This document shows, piece by piece, positions 26,919 to 35,070 of a stretch of 64,000 bases of DNA (positions within the stretch are counted from its first letter, which is position 1; each line of letters opens with the position of its first letter). Location of the stretch: assembly GCF_003412455.1 (NCBI RefSeq), contig NZ_QTJU01000006.1, positions 269,732-333,731 on the forward strand, given 5' to 3'. Below the pieces are notes generated by a model. It saw only the letters and a list, made by a program, of their open reading frames with translations. It did not search any database and was not told where the DNA came from. Both the position numbers and the translations under genes were made by a program. Source of the DNA: Deminuibacter soli. GTDB lineage: Bacteria > Bacteroidota > Bacteroidia > Chitinophagales > Chitinophagaceae.

Positions 26919-29375
26919 CTATAACGGCAGCAGCGCTGTAGGTAAACCGGCGCTTTGCACACTTACCACACTTTTGCCGCCATTGGTATGTACACGTATT
27001 ATGGCGCGCCCGTTTGTGAGCTGCACATAACGTGAACCAGACGAGGTGCCCTGATTGTCAATTAAGGTTCCGTCGCCCGCAATACCAAAACGTACAAAGG
27101 CAGTGGCATCCAGGCAGGTCACCTGCGCAGCATCCTTCAACTGTACTTCAACAGTTGCAATGCCGTTGGCTTCTGCCGTTTTGCGTAACACCAATGTGGC
27201 AGGCTTAGCCCATTTCCTTGTTTCATAAGTTAATTGAATGGTATCGGCAACAACTGTTTTACCTGTACGCGCCACTACACGCACTTCATTGTCACCACTT
27301 GCAAACACAACGTTCCAGCGTAAGCCGGCAGCAGGAAAGTCCTGGCTGTTGCGTTTTTTAGTGCCATAACTTTTGTTGTTGACAAACAGTTCTGCCTCGC
27401 TGCAGTTGGAATATACTTTCACCATTTTCTCTTCACCTTCATTCCCCCAGCGCACAGGCCAGCCATGACCGTAAATGTGTGCCATGGGCTGTGTTGTCCA
27501 GTATGACTGAAACACGTAGTATGCCTCTTTGGGTGTTAAATCGCGTTCTACCACGCCTTTCTGGTTCATGTAAGGCACCGGGTTATCAGGGCGCACAGGA
27601 GTGGAAAAATCTTTAAACACCCATTGCGCAGAGCCGGTGAGCCAGGGCATGGTTTCCTGTTCTTTCAAATGCCAGTCGAACAAATTACAGGCATAACTTT
27701 CACTCCAGTCGCCATCTTTTGAAGCCCTTGCCGCACCGCCGAACAGAGAGGCATCACCGGAGCGTTCATCTGTACCGCTACCTGTTTTTATATTTTGCAG
27801 TGCTTTATCGGGATTTTCAGAATGACGGCCTGCATGACTGTCTGCCCCCCATTCTGCATGAAAGAAATGCAGTGTTTTTTTGAACTCTTCTTCGGTAGAT
27901 GATTTGTACTCGGTAAACAAACCGCGGTACCAGCCTGCCCATATGGATGGCGAATAAACATCCACAATATCCTTACAAAAATCGCAGCGGCGGATGGCTG
28001 TTTTGCGTGTTGAATCCAGCTGGTGCGAGAGCGTGTTGAGTTGTTTCATAAAATAACGGATGGCTTCTTTATCGAAGGTAGAGAAGTCGCCGGGCCAGTC
28101 ATTTTCATTACCCAAACCCCAGATGACCACGGCCGGGTGATTGTAGTGCTGTTCAATCATGTTGGTGAGCATGCGTTTGGCCTGTGCCTGGTAAACAGCA
28201 CCACCCAGCCCGCCGCGGCACCAGGGAATTTCTTCCCAAACCAGTATGCCCAGGCTATCGCACAGATGTAATACTTCGCGTGATTGCTGGTAGTGCGCAA
28301 GCCGCATAAAGTTCACGCCCATGTTTTTTATGAGCAGCAACTCTTTGCGGATCATGTCTTCCGTCATCGCGGCTGCAACACCTGCCTGGTCTTCGTGGCG
28401 GTGTGTGCCGCGTAACAGCAGTCGCTTGCCATTCAGCATAAACGGACCGTTTGCTTCAAACACAAAATTGCGAAAGCCAACCTGTTCTGTTTGTGTAAAG
28501 CTTTGTCCTTTCGCTGTAATGGTAGCTGTTACCGTATATAAAAATGGCTGATCAGGCTGCCATAGCTGCGGCTTTTTGATATTCCATTTTACCAGTTGCA
28601 TTTCCTGCTGCAGGCTGGTTGCAGGCAGGGTTGCCTGCTGTATGGTTTTACCCTGCGGATCGCTGAGTTGCAGTGTGATGGTTGCGCTATCGAGGTGCAG
28701 GGGATTGTACCATCTTGCACGCACATCCAGCATACCCTGTTTGCCGGCAGCATCTGTGCCTGCCTGTGCAAACAGTTTATCTATCGACAATGCAGGTGCA
28801 TATACCAGGTTCAGGTAACGGTAAATGCCGCCATACACGTTAAAATCCGACAAGCTGGAAGGAATCATTTCCAGGTCGCGCGAATTATCGGTGCGTATAC
28901 TTACCGGTACCTTTCCCTTGAATTGCTTTTTGCATACCCCGGTTTGCTGAAAGGCTGCGACTGCATCGGTAATATCCACCGTAAACTCATCATAACCGCC
29001 GGTATGTGCACCTACTTTCGTGGTGTACACATATACTTCCGTTTTCTGCCCTGCACCTTCAAAATGCAGCAGCGTACGGCCGTTGGCGTAGGGATTATTG
29101 ATGTTTAAACTGGTGCGGTACCAGGCTGGTCCCTGGTAGTAATTTACATCGGGGTCAACTGCATCTGTGGCATTTACACAATGCGGCAGCTGCACTTTTT
29201 GCCAGAGCGGCACACTTTCAGGGTTGCCTGCTGTTACAGGACGTACCGCTTCCCATATGCCGCCCAGATCCTGTTTCAAAAACTCCCAGCCTGTAATTAA
29301 ACGTACCTGCTGCTGTGCCATTGCCATATGGCCAAAGGCAAGTAATAATACAATCGTTAAACGCTGTTTCTTCAC
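26919..29375 (-). CDS. GH2 beta-galactosidase/beta-glucuronidase-type hydrolase, secreted
   Basis: About 818 residues from a GTG at 29375, chosen because it gives a proper signal peptide (VKKQRLTIVLLLAFG, then HMAMAQ) and avoids a 12-bp hairpin; ATG codons 29 to 40 codons further up would read through that hairpin. Order: GH2 sugar-binding domain, immunoglobulin-like domain, TIM barrel with GTHRHEDQAG, acid/base Glu in WGLGNENDW and nucleophile Glu in FFHAEWGADSHAGRH, then C-terminal beta domains. It removes beta-linked galactose or related sugars. Same strand as the lyase gene 51 bases downstream. Confidence 0.88.
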   Translation of the reverse strand: MKKQRLTIVLLLAFGHMAMAQQQVRLITGWEFLKQDLGGIWEAVRPVTAGNPESVPLWQKVQLPHCVNATDAVDPDVNYYQGPAWYRTSLNINNPYANGRTLLHFEGAGQKTEVYVYTTKVGAHTGGYDEFTVDITDAVAAFQQTGVCKKQFKGKVPVSIRTDNSRDLEMIPSSLSDFNVYGGIYRYLNLVYAPALSIDKLFAQAGTDAAGKQGMLDVRARWYNPLHLDSATITLQLSDPQGKTIQQATLPATSLQQEMQLVKWNIKKPQLWQPDQPFLYTVTATITAKGQSFTQTEQVGFRNFVFEANGPFMLNGKRLLLRGTHRHEDQAGVAAAMTEDMIRKELLLIKNMGVNFMRLAHYQQSREVLHLCDSLGILVWEEIPWCRGGLGGAVYQAQAKRMLTNMIEQHYNHPAVVIWGLGNENDWPGDFSTFDKEAIRYFMKQLNTLSHQLDSTRKTAIRRCDFCKDIVDVYSPSIWAGWYRGLFTEYKSSTEEEFKKTLHFFHAEWGADSHAGRHSENPDKALQNIKTGSGTDERSGDASLFGGAARASKDGDWSESYACNLFDWHLKEQETMPWLTGSAQWVFKDFSTPVRPDNPVPYMNQKGVVERDLTPKEAYYVFQSYWTTQPMAHIYGHGWPVRWGNEGEEKMVKVYSNCSEAELFVNNKSYGTKKRNSQDFPAAGLRWNVVFASGDNEVRVVARTGKTVVADTIQLTYETRKWAKPATLVLRKTAEANGIATVEVQLKDAAQVTCLDATAFVRFGIAGDGTLIDNQGTSSGSRYVQLTNGRAIIRVHTNGGKSVVSVQSAGLPTALLPL

Positions 29376-29678
29376 GGTAAAACGTATAAATGTTGGTTGC
29401 GGCAATTGTGCTGAACAAAAGGCTGCAGGTAGTATCCCTGCAGCCTTTGTTTGTGCAATCATTTCTACCGGCGGCAATTTCGGCAAAAACGCCATTGCCC
29501 GGTATTTTGTTTACGTAATCGATTCCGGAAACCATTGCCGCAGACTGTTACTGAGGTGGCCATAGCCTCCCAGTTAGGTTATGCAATAGGCATAACGGCA
29601 AATGCATGGTTGCTTTAAAATGGCAGGTTTATTTATTTTTGTGATTACCGTATATTCCAGCGATTTTAAAGCCTTATT
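29376..29678. promoter_or_regulatory. divergent control region of the GH2 and GNAT genes
   Basis: No gene fits here. It holds a hairpin at 29418-29448 (12-bp perfect stem, AAAGGCTGCAGG and its complement, 7-base loop, TTTG on either side) in the leader of GH2, and a palindrome TTACGTAA at about 29512-29519 followed by TCGATTCCGGAAACC on the plus strand. The palindrome could be an operator. Promoter boxes are not clear. Confidence 0.45.
29418..29448 (-). terminator. terminator-like hairpin in the leader of the GH2 gene
   Basis: Perfect 12-bp stem with a 7-base loop, followed on the minus strand by TTTTG. It lies 43 bases before the proposed GTG start of GH2, so it is either an attenuator for that gene or a barrier to transcription entering the divergent region. 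Confidence 0.55.
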
Positions 29679-30227
29679 ATGCAGGTTCAGCTTATACAGC
29701 ATACCACCGATATTCCAGCCGCCGTACATGCATTGTATGAAAGCAGTTTTCCTGCAACTGAACGCCGCCCCTGGCACCTGCAAACCATACTGGCAGCAAC
29801 AGGCAGCCTGCAACTGGCATCGGTAAATGTGCAACACCAGTTTGGCGGCATGGTGAGCTGGTGGTTATTACCCGGCTTTGTTTTTATTGAACACATTGCA
29901 GTAAGGGAAACCCTGCGCGGACAAGGCATTGGCGCTGCCGTTATTCAACTGCTGCAACAGCAATACCGTTTGCTGGTACTGGAATCGGAACATGAACACC
30001 AATCGCCTTTTGCCAAACGGCGCATCGGGTTTTACCAGAAACTGGGGTTTACTATTTTCCCCTACCCCTACCTGCAGCCACCTTATACAAAAGATGCCAT
30101 GTTTGTTCCGATGCACCTGCTGCACAGCGGCAGTGACAATAGTGAAGCGGGGTTTCGTCATGTTAAGGAGATGGTGTATAGGAAGGTGTATGGGGTGAAG
30201 GGGAGTGAGGGAATCACTGGTGAGTAG
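29679..30227 (+). CDS. GNAT-family N-acetyltransferase
   Basis: 182 residues. The acetyl-CoA binding loop is VRETLRGQGIGAAVIQLL (about 76-93), preceded by the beta strand FVFIEHIAV and followed by the conserved RRIGFYQKLGF. Small cytoplasmic acetyltransferase, target unknown. The C-terminal end (GSEGITGE, then TAG) is encoded inside an intergenic repeat whose sequence recurs near other genes, so the true end of the protein may have been altered by repeat insertion (inference). Confidence 0.87.
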   Translation: MQVQLIQHTTDIPAAVHALYESSFPATERRPWHLQTILAATGSLQLASVNVQHQFGGMVSWWLLPGFVFIEHIAVRETLRGQGIGAAVIQLLQQQYRLLVLESEHEHQSPFAKRRIGFYQKLGFTIFPYPYLQPPYTKDAMFVPMHLLHSGSDNSEAGFRHVKEMVYRKVYGVKGSEGITGE

Positions 30228-30345
30228 TGATGAGTGATCGAAGCGGAAATTAGTTGCTGGTGGGGGCACCGGGCAACAGCGTTGGAAAGGGGGCATCAAA
30301 ATTTGCTGCGATCGTCTCGACTGTCGACTGTCGATGGCTTTCCTC
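30199..30345. repeat. repeat mosaic after the GNAT gene
   Basis: From the left: GTGAGGG, ATCACTGGTGAGTAGTG (a variant of the ATTCACT/CACTCAC family), the palindromic module GTTGCTGGTGGGGGCACC followed by GGGCAAC (about 30252-30275), and an inverted TCGAGAA-type array TCTCGACTGTCGACTGTCGA (30314-30334). It overlaps the last codons of GNAT and reaches the end of the VOC gene. Confidence 0.75.
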
Positions 30346-30353
30346 TCACGCCT

Positions 30354-30770
30354 TCACGTTTCTTCAAACTGCCATATGGCGGGGGTGGCGAGTTCTATTA
30401 AATGATTATCGGGATCACGGAAATAAATGCTGCACCCTTTTTTAAAGAACACCCTGCTTTCAATGGCAATACCTTTTTGCTGCAGCAAAGTTTCCCATTG
30501 CGCTTCTTCCGCAGCAGCAATGCCGAAGGCCATGTGTACCGGGCCATCGCCGTCGTGCGGGGGAATAATGCCTTCGGGTAACAGTGTGGGCGTAAGTGAC
30601 ATTTTTTTCTGGAACAGCAGCAGCACCTGTCTGCCGGCAATGTTGAGTGCCTTTAGCCTGCTGTCGCCAAACAGGAGTTTGAAACCGAACAGATCCTGGT
30701 AAAACTGAACGCTTACTTCAAGATCATCGACATATAACGCAGTTTCAAGAATGGAATGTATCGCTGGCAT
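30354..30770 (-). CDS. glyoxalase/bleomycin-resistance (VOC) family protein
   Basis: 138 residues with two beta-alpha-beta-beta-beta units: ILETALYVDDLEVSVQFYQ at the N-terminus, then PVHMAFGI and CSIYFRDPDNHLIELATP at the C-terminus with a metal-ligand type His and Glu. It could be a lyase, dioxygenase or drug-binding protein; no closer call is possible. The gene is single, with no signal peptide. Confidence 0.9.
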   Translation of the reverse strand: MPAIHSILETALYVDDLEVSVQFYQDLFGFKLLFGDSRLKALNIAGRQVLLLFQKKMSLTPTLLPEGIIPPHDGDGPVHMAFGIAAAEEAQWETLLQQKGIAIESRVFFKKGCSIYFRDPDNHLIELATPAIWQFEET

Positions 30771-30874
30771 AACCGGTATATTTTACAGGTTGTAAATAAC
30801 AGGCCAGGGCTGAGGTCGGCTCGGGAAACCGACACGCGAGATGATCGTAGCGGGTCCGTTTGACCAGGACATAT

Positions 30875-30909
30875 AAGCATGCCGGTGGTATACACTTACC
30901 GGCATGCTT
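30875..30909 (-). terminator. terminator hairpin after the ThuA gene
   Basis: A perfect 12-bp inverted repeat (AAGCATGCCGGT and its complement, 11-base loop) 18 bases after the ThuA stop. The T-run on the minus strand is weak (TTATAT). Confidence 0.75.
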
Positions 30910-30926
30910 TGTATAATGCAATGTTA

Positions 30927-31649
30927 TTACTCTCCTATCGCGTATTCAATACCTCCCAGCAGGTGCTGCAGGTAAAGCGGGTCTGCATAAGATTCATCGG
31001 TATGACCTAATTCAGTATAAAAAGAACGGCCGCCATCATAGTTGTGGTACCAGCTCATGGGGTGATAGTTGCCGTTTTCACCGCCTGTATAGCTGCTTTC
31101 ATCGATGGTGATGAGTACATGCACATCATCCCAGTTGGTGGTTTTAAAATTGTACCATTCATCTTTGCGTTTCCAGGTTGCTGGCAGGTGTTTGCTGGCA
31201 ATAAAGCTTGAATCGGTTACATGCAATACCGCTTCCTGCTGTTTGGGATGGCTTTTAAAATAAGCGCCTACCAGCTTGTTGTACCAGGGCCAGTCGTATT
31301 CAGTGTCTGTGGCAGCATGTACGCCTACAAAGCCGTGGCCTGCGCGGATGTATTTTTCAAACGCAGCCTGCTGTTCATCGTTCAGCACATTGCCGGTAGT
31401 GCTCAGGAACACCACAGCTGCATATTTTTTCAGGTTTTTATCGGTGAACACGGTTGAATCGGCGGTAGTATCCACATCAAAATGATGCGCTGCACCCAGC
31501 TGCATAATGGCAACCTTGCCAACAGCAATACTCTGGTGATGATAACCGGCCGTTTTGCAGAACACAAGAATGCGCGGTGTTTTTTTAAAGAAAGTGAAAG
31601 AGCAGGCCAGTACAGTGATACAGGCGGCAAGCATCAGTTTTTTCATCAT
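30927..31649 (-). CDS. ThuA-like domain protein, secreted
   Basis: 240 residues; signal peptide about 1-20, possibly uncleaved. The ThuA fold (glutamine-amidotransferase-like, named after trehalose use in Rhizobium) is shown by LVFCKTAGYHHQSI, the long GHGFVGVHAATDTEYDW motif, FKSHPKQQEAVLHV, and MSWYHNYDGGRSFYTELGHT. In Bacteroidota such proteins are common in sugar utilisation genes and are thought to act on keto-sugars. Function here unproven. Confidence 0.9.
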   Translation of the reverse strand: MMKKLMLAACITVLACSFTFFKKTPRILVFCKTAGYHHQSIAVGKVAIMQLGAAHHFDVDTTADSTVFTDKNLKKYAAVVFLSTTGNVLNDEQQAAFEKYIRAGHGFVGVHAATDTEYDWPWYNKLVGAYFKSHPKQQEAVLHVTDSSFIASKHLPATWKRKDEWYNFKTTNWDDVHVLITIDESSYTGGENGNYHPMSWYHNYDGGRSFYTELGHTDESYADPLYLQHLLGGIEYAIGE

Positions 31650-31755
31650 GATATTTTTTGCGACAATAATAAGTTAGGTTTCTAAGGTACGTATATAAAC
31701 AGAAATTATAACCTGTTACAGCGGGATGCCTTAAGTTTACACCGCAACACACAGC

Positions 31756-32409
31756 ATGGCTTTAAAGGATTATTATAAAATATTAGGCATTAGTCCGGCA
31801 GCATCTGCTGATGAGGTAAAAAAAGCTTACCGCAGGCTGGCGCTGCGCTATCATCCTGATAAAAATACCGGCAATCATATGGCTGAGCTCCATTTCAGGG
31901 AAGTAAAGGAAGCCTACGACACGCTTATTGATGCTGCCAAACGCGAGGCGTATAACTACGAGCGTTTTTATCATTACCGTTTTTTGAACGAGCGGCCAAT
32001 GGAGCATGGCATTACAGCCGACTGGATTGCCCGGCAAATGATAACGCTGGAAGAAACGGTACACCGCCAGGATTTTTTCCGCATTCATCATGATGCTTTG
32101 CTGTTTCAACTGCAACAACTGCTGAGCGAATATAACCTGGAAGTGGTGCAACGCAGCGAAAACCCGCAGGCCAATGTCAATATTGTAATACACGCACTCG
32201 CCTGTACAAGGCCCTTAAACCTGGCCTATACCCGGGCGGTTTGTGCCTTGTTGCAACAGGTAGCAGGTACCGACACGTTGCTGTTGCAACGCATAAAGGA
32301 TACCCTGAAACAGAAAAAACAACAGCAGCTCATCAACCGCAGCATATTGCCTGCGGCGGTGTTGGCTGTTTTACTGATTTTGTGGTTGATCATATCGGTT
32401 ACACGATAG
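31756..32409 (+). CDS. DnaJ-domain protein with C-terminal membrane anchor
   Basis: 217 residues. Complete J-domain at the N-terminus (DYYKILGISPAASADEVKKA, His-Pro-Asp at 33-35 in YHPDKN, FREVKEAYDTL). The middle (about 75-190) is helical and has no Gly/Phe or zinc region, so this is a type-III J-protein. One hydrophobic segment near 194-214 anchors it in the membrane. J-domains stimulate DnaK; the target is unknown. Confidence 0.9.
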   Translation: MALKDYYKILGISPAASADEVKKAYRRLALRYHPDKNTGNHMAELHFREVKEAYDTLIDAAKREAYNYERFYHYRFLNERPMEHGITADWIARQMITLEETVHRQDFFRIHHDALLFQLQQLLSEYNLEVVQRSENPQANVNIVIHALACTRPLNLAYTRAVCALLQQVAGTDTLLLQRIKDTLKQKKQQQLINRSILPAAVLAVLLILWLIISVTR

Positions 32410-32619
32410 GCTTTGCGGCGGAGAACAGCGGGAATTTTAACCGGACTAAAACCACCTGCACACTTGCCGTGTTGTACGAACATTTCTTTTGCCGCTTTTG
32501 TTTTAGCTATTGAACTGTGTAACCAAATGCAAACAAATAATCCACAAATGAGCATAAGTTATTTTAGGAGTTTAATGAAAAAATAATTTCATTTGTACTA
32601 AAACAGGGTAGCAATAGCA

Positions 32620-33486
32620 ATGGTGGAAACGAGAGAAATATCGGCCTTATTTACCTTAATCGACGACCCTGATGAAGAGGTTTTCAGCACGGTATCGCAC
32701 CGGCTGGTTGGTTATGGAAGAGGCATCATACCCAATCTGGAAAACCTGTGGGAGAACTCGCCCAGCGAATCTACCCAGGAAAGGATTGAGATGATTATCC
32801 ATCGCCTGCACTTTTCTGACCTGGTGGTTGATTTTACCGAATGGAAAAACAGTGCCTACCACGATCTCCTGTTCGGCGCACTGCTGGTTGCCAAGTTCCA
32901 GTACCCCGATCTGCAAACCACACCCGTTCTCCAGGAAATAGAAAAAATACGCCGCAATGTATGGCTCGAGCTTAACAGCTATCTTACCCCGCTGGAGCAG
33001 GCCAATGTAATTTCGAGCATCGTATACAATTATTACAATCTCAAGGGCCAGGAAACCGTTTTCACCAACCCGGATGATTTCTTTATCCACAAAACACTGC
33101 AGGCCAAAAAAGGCAATGCCCTGTCCAATGGCATCCTGTACCTTATTTTGTGCGAACTGCTCGATATCCCCGTAAGGGCCATACAAATTCCCAAGCATTT
33201 TGTGCTCGCGTTTTTCCACAACGATTACAATCCCGGCTCTACCAACGGCCAGCACAATATTCATTTTTATGTAGATGCTGCCACCGGCCAGCCCTTCAGT
33301 CATACCGATATAGACCATTATTTCAAACGCCTCGATATCCGTTCTTCCGCACGTTTTTTTGAGCCCCTCAACCATGTGCGCATTATCCAGCACCTGCTGC
33401 AGAATCTGGCCAAGTGTTTCGACAGTCATCAAACTGCCTACAAGTACGATGAGCTGATGCATTTATGCCAGCTGCTGAACGACTAA
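32620..33486 (+). CDS. SirB1-like transglutaminase-core protein
   Basis: 288 residues. HEAT-like N-terminus (about 1-70, ISALFTLIDDPDEEVFSTVS) and a Transglut_core2/SirB1 domain (about 80-250) with KKGNALSNGILYLILCELL and IPKHFVLAFF. The usual catalytic Cys is not at its normal place (Ser-Asn in the GNALSNG loop), as is common in SirB1 proteins, so enzymatic activity is doubtful. Neighbours are DnaJ and Dps. Function unknown. Confidence 0.85.
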   Translation: MVETREISALFTLIDDPDEEVFSTVSHRLVGYGRGIIPNLENLWENSPSESTQERIEMIIHRLHFSDLVVDFTEWKNSAYHDLLFGALLVAKFQYPDLQTTPVLQEIEKIRRNVWLELNSYLTPLEQANVISSIVYNYYNLKGQETVFTNPDDFFIHKTLQAKKGNALSNGILYLILCELLDIPVRAIQIPKHFVLAFFHNDYNPGSTNGQHNIHFYVDAATGQPFSHTDIDHYFKRLDIRSSARFFEPLNHVRIIQHLLQNLAKCFDSHQTAYKYDELMHLCQLLND

Positions 33487-33629
33487 GCTCCATTCTTTCT
33501 ATTGCACATTTCTCCATTTTTGTTGTACAAACAGCGCCGGATTAACCGTTACAAGCCAAACAATACGCGGCCCCGCTTGTTGTGTGATGGACCATACTTA
33601 CTTTTACTATTATTAAAAATTCTACAGCC

Positions 33630-34100
33630 ATGAATGCAAACATCGGACTATCGGAAGAACATAAGGCGGGATCGGTAAAGATCCTCGGCAGGATTCTCGC
33701 GGATGAATTTGTGTTGTACACAAAAACAAGGAATTTTCACTGGAACGTAGAAGGCTCCAACTTCGTTGAAATGCATACTTTTTATGAAAAAATGTATGAT
33801 GAACTGGACGAGGTATTTGATGAAGTAGCTGAGCGCATCCGCATGCTCGGTCACTATTCACAGGGCCGTCTGAAAGACTTTTTACAGGTTACCAGCCTGC
33901 TGGAAGAAGAGTATACCAACGACCAGCAGAAACAATTGCAAAGCCTGCTGAGCGACCACGAAACAGTGATTCGCCTGCTGCGCAATGATATTGATGAACT
34001 GCAGGACAAAATGCACGATGCCGGCAATGCCGACTTTGTGACCGGCTTGCTGAAACAGCACGAAAAATGGGCCTGGTTTATCAGAAGTTATCTCCGCTAA
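33630..34100 (+). CDS. dps: Dps-family DNA-protecting ferritin
   Basis: 156 residues, four-helix bundle. The inter-subunit ferroxidase site is visible: His37 (NFHWNVEG), His49 (EMHTFYE), Asp64 and Glu68 (DEVAERI). Dps dodecamers oxidise iron with hydrogen peroxide, store it and protect DNA under oxidative stress or starvation. The short C-terminal end lacks a lysine-rich tail, so direct DNA binding is not obvious. Confidence 0.95.
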   Translation: MNANIGLSEEHKAGSVKILGRILADEFVLYTKTRNFHWNVEGSNFVEMHTFYEKMYDELDEVFDEVAERIRMLGHYSQGRLKDFLQVTSLLEEEYTNDQQKQLQSLLSDHETVIRLLRNDIDELQDKMHDAGNADFVTGLLKQHEKWAWFIRSYLR

Positions 34101-34120
34101 TATCAGCCAAATGCATACAA

Positions 34121-34150
34121 AAAAGGCTGCCCTGTTGAGGGCAGCCTTTT
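34121..34150. terminator. bidirectional terminator between dps and the ogt-like gene
   Basis: A perfect 13-bp inverted repeat (AAAAGGCTGCCCT and its complement, 4-base loop). The stem ends in A on one side and T on the other, so it works in both directions between the two convergent genes. Confidence 0.9.
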
Positions 34151-34168
34151 ATGCTTTATACGAAATAT

Positions 34169-34666
34169 TCAGAAGAGGGTTTGAACGCCATGGGCGACCT
34201 TCATTTCATGTTCGAGCAGCCATTTTTTGCGCCAGAGGCCACCGGCATAACCTACCAGGGTGTGGTTGCTGCCAATAACGCGGTGGCAGGGCACTACAAT
34301 GGCTATATGGTTTTTACCGTTGGTGGATGCTGCCGCGCGGATGCTTTTTACATCGCCGAGGCGTTTGGCCAGGTCCATATAACTGATGGTTTTGCCGAAG
34401 CTGATATTAAGCAGCTCACTCCATACTTTTTGCTGAAACTCGGTACCTTCCTGGTACACGGGAATGTCGAACACGCGGCGCTTGCCGTTGAAAAATTCAA
34501 TCAGTTCCTCTGTACACTGGTGCATTACCTCTGAAATGCCTGGCTCGCCATGTTCTACCTGTTCCTGTTTATCAATAAAGCTGATTTCGGCTATATACTG
34601 GTCTGTACCGCCGATTTTCAGCATACCCACAGGGCTTTGGTAATATGTGTAGTACAGTGGCGGCAT
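34169..34666 (-). CDS. ogt: methylated-DNA--protein-cysteine methyltransferase
   Basis: 165 residues. The active-site motif PCHRVIGSN (Cys accepts the alkyl group), preceded by AAASTNGKNHIAIVV and followed by LVGYAGGLWRKKWLLEHE, is that of O6-alkylguanine-DNA alkyltransferases. It directly removes alkyl groups from guanine in one suicide reaction. Its ATG overlaps the stop codon of the decayed csaA-like gene upstream (ACTGATG), so the two were once translationally coupled. A second alkyltransferase gene lies at 35071. Confidence 0.95.
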   Translation of the reverse strand: MPPLYYTYYQSPVGMLKIGGTDQYIAEISFIDKQEQVEHGEPGISEVMHQCTEELIEFFNGKRRVFDIPVYQEGTEFQQKVWSELLNISFGKTISYMDLAKRLGDVKSIRAAASTNGKNHIAIVVPCHRVIGSNHTLVGYAGGLWRKKWLLEHEMKVAHGVQTLF

Positions 34667-34850
34667 CAGTTTATTTTAGCGCCGTTGGGCGTGGTGCCTC
34701 GCGGCGCTATTAAAATTACTTGTTTATTTTCATCATATACACCCAATACCAGGCATTCGCTGAAAAAGTTGGCGATTTTTTGGGCGGAAAATTCACCACC
34801 GCAATACCTATGTACCAACAAGCTGCTCGCTGGTATAATGATGGGTGATC
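34666..34850 (-). pseudogene. remnant of a csaA-like tRNA-binding-domain gene
   Basis: Read on the minus strand, the conserved C-terminal half of a CsaA-type protein can be pieced together: ITHHYTSEQLVGT, then (other frame) IAVVNFPPKK, then (third frame) IANFFSECLVLGVYDENKQ and PNGAKIN with a stop. The breaks are a TAG in place of a sense codon, a missing base just after it, and one base lost in a run of A (six instead of seven). The N-terminal half is missing: the frame runs into the intergenic repeat mosaic at 34851. The remnant abuts ogt. CsaA is a chaperone/tRNA-binding protein; this copy is dead. Confidence 0.8.
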
Positions 34851-35068
34851 AGTCGGCGCGAGGCCTTACAAGCCATCGAGAATCGAGAATCGACAGCCGG
34901 GATGATTGCAGCGAATCTTGGTGCCCCCACCGTTGCCGTTGCCCGGTGTCCCCACCGGCAACGAATCTCCGCTCCGATAAAAACCTCCGCTAAGGTTGCT
35001 CACCACTCACCACTGACCACTCACTAAATTCATTCACTATTGCCTATTCACTATTCACCAGTAATCTC
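34851..35068. repeat. repeat mosaic between the csaA remnant and the ada-like gene
   Basis: Modules from left to right: TCGAGAA-type heptads (34876-34900), GATTGCAGCGAATC, the palindromic GTTGCCCGGTG / CACCGGCAAC module (about 34940-34966), CACTCAC-type heptads (34998-35025), ATTCACT-type heptads (35031-35060) and CAGTAATCTCCC. The same modules in similar order occur at 50476-50735 and 59165-59537. No gene fits in 34851-35070. Confidence 0.85.
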
Positions 35069-35070
35069 CC

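Noticed and set aside
32656..33462. 268-codon minus-strand frame across the SirB1-like gene
   Set aside because: The plus-strand product has clear family motifs; the minus frame has no signature or start context.
34666..34850. Programmed frameshifting in a functional csaA
   Set aside because: There is also an in-frame TAG, a second lost base and no N-terminal half, so decay explains it better.
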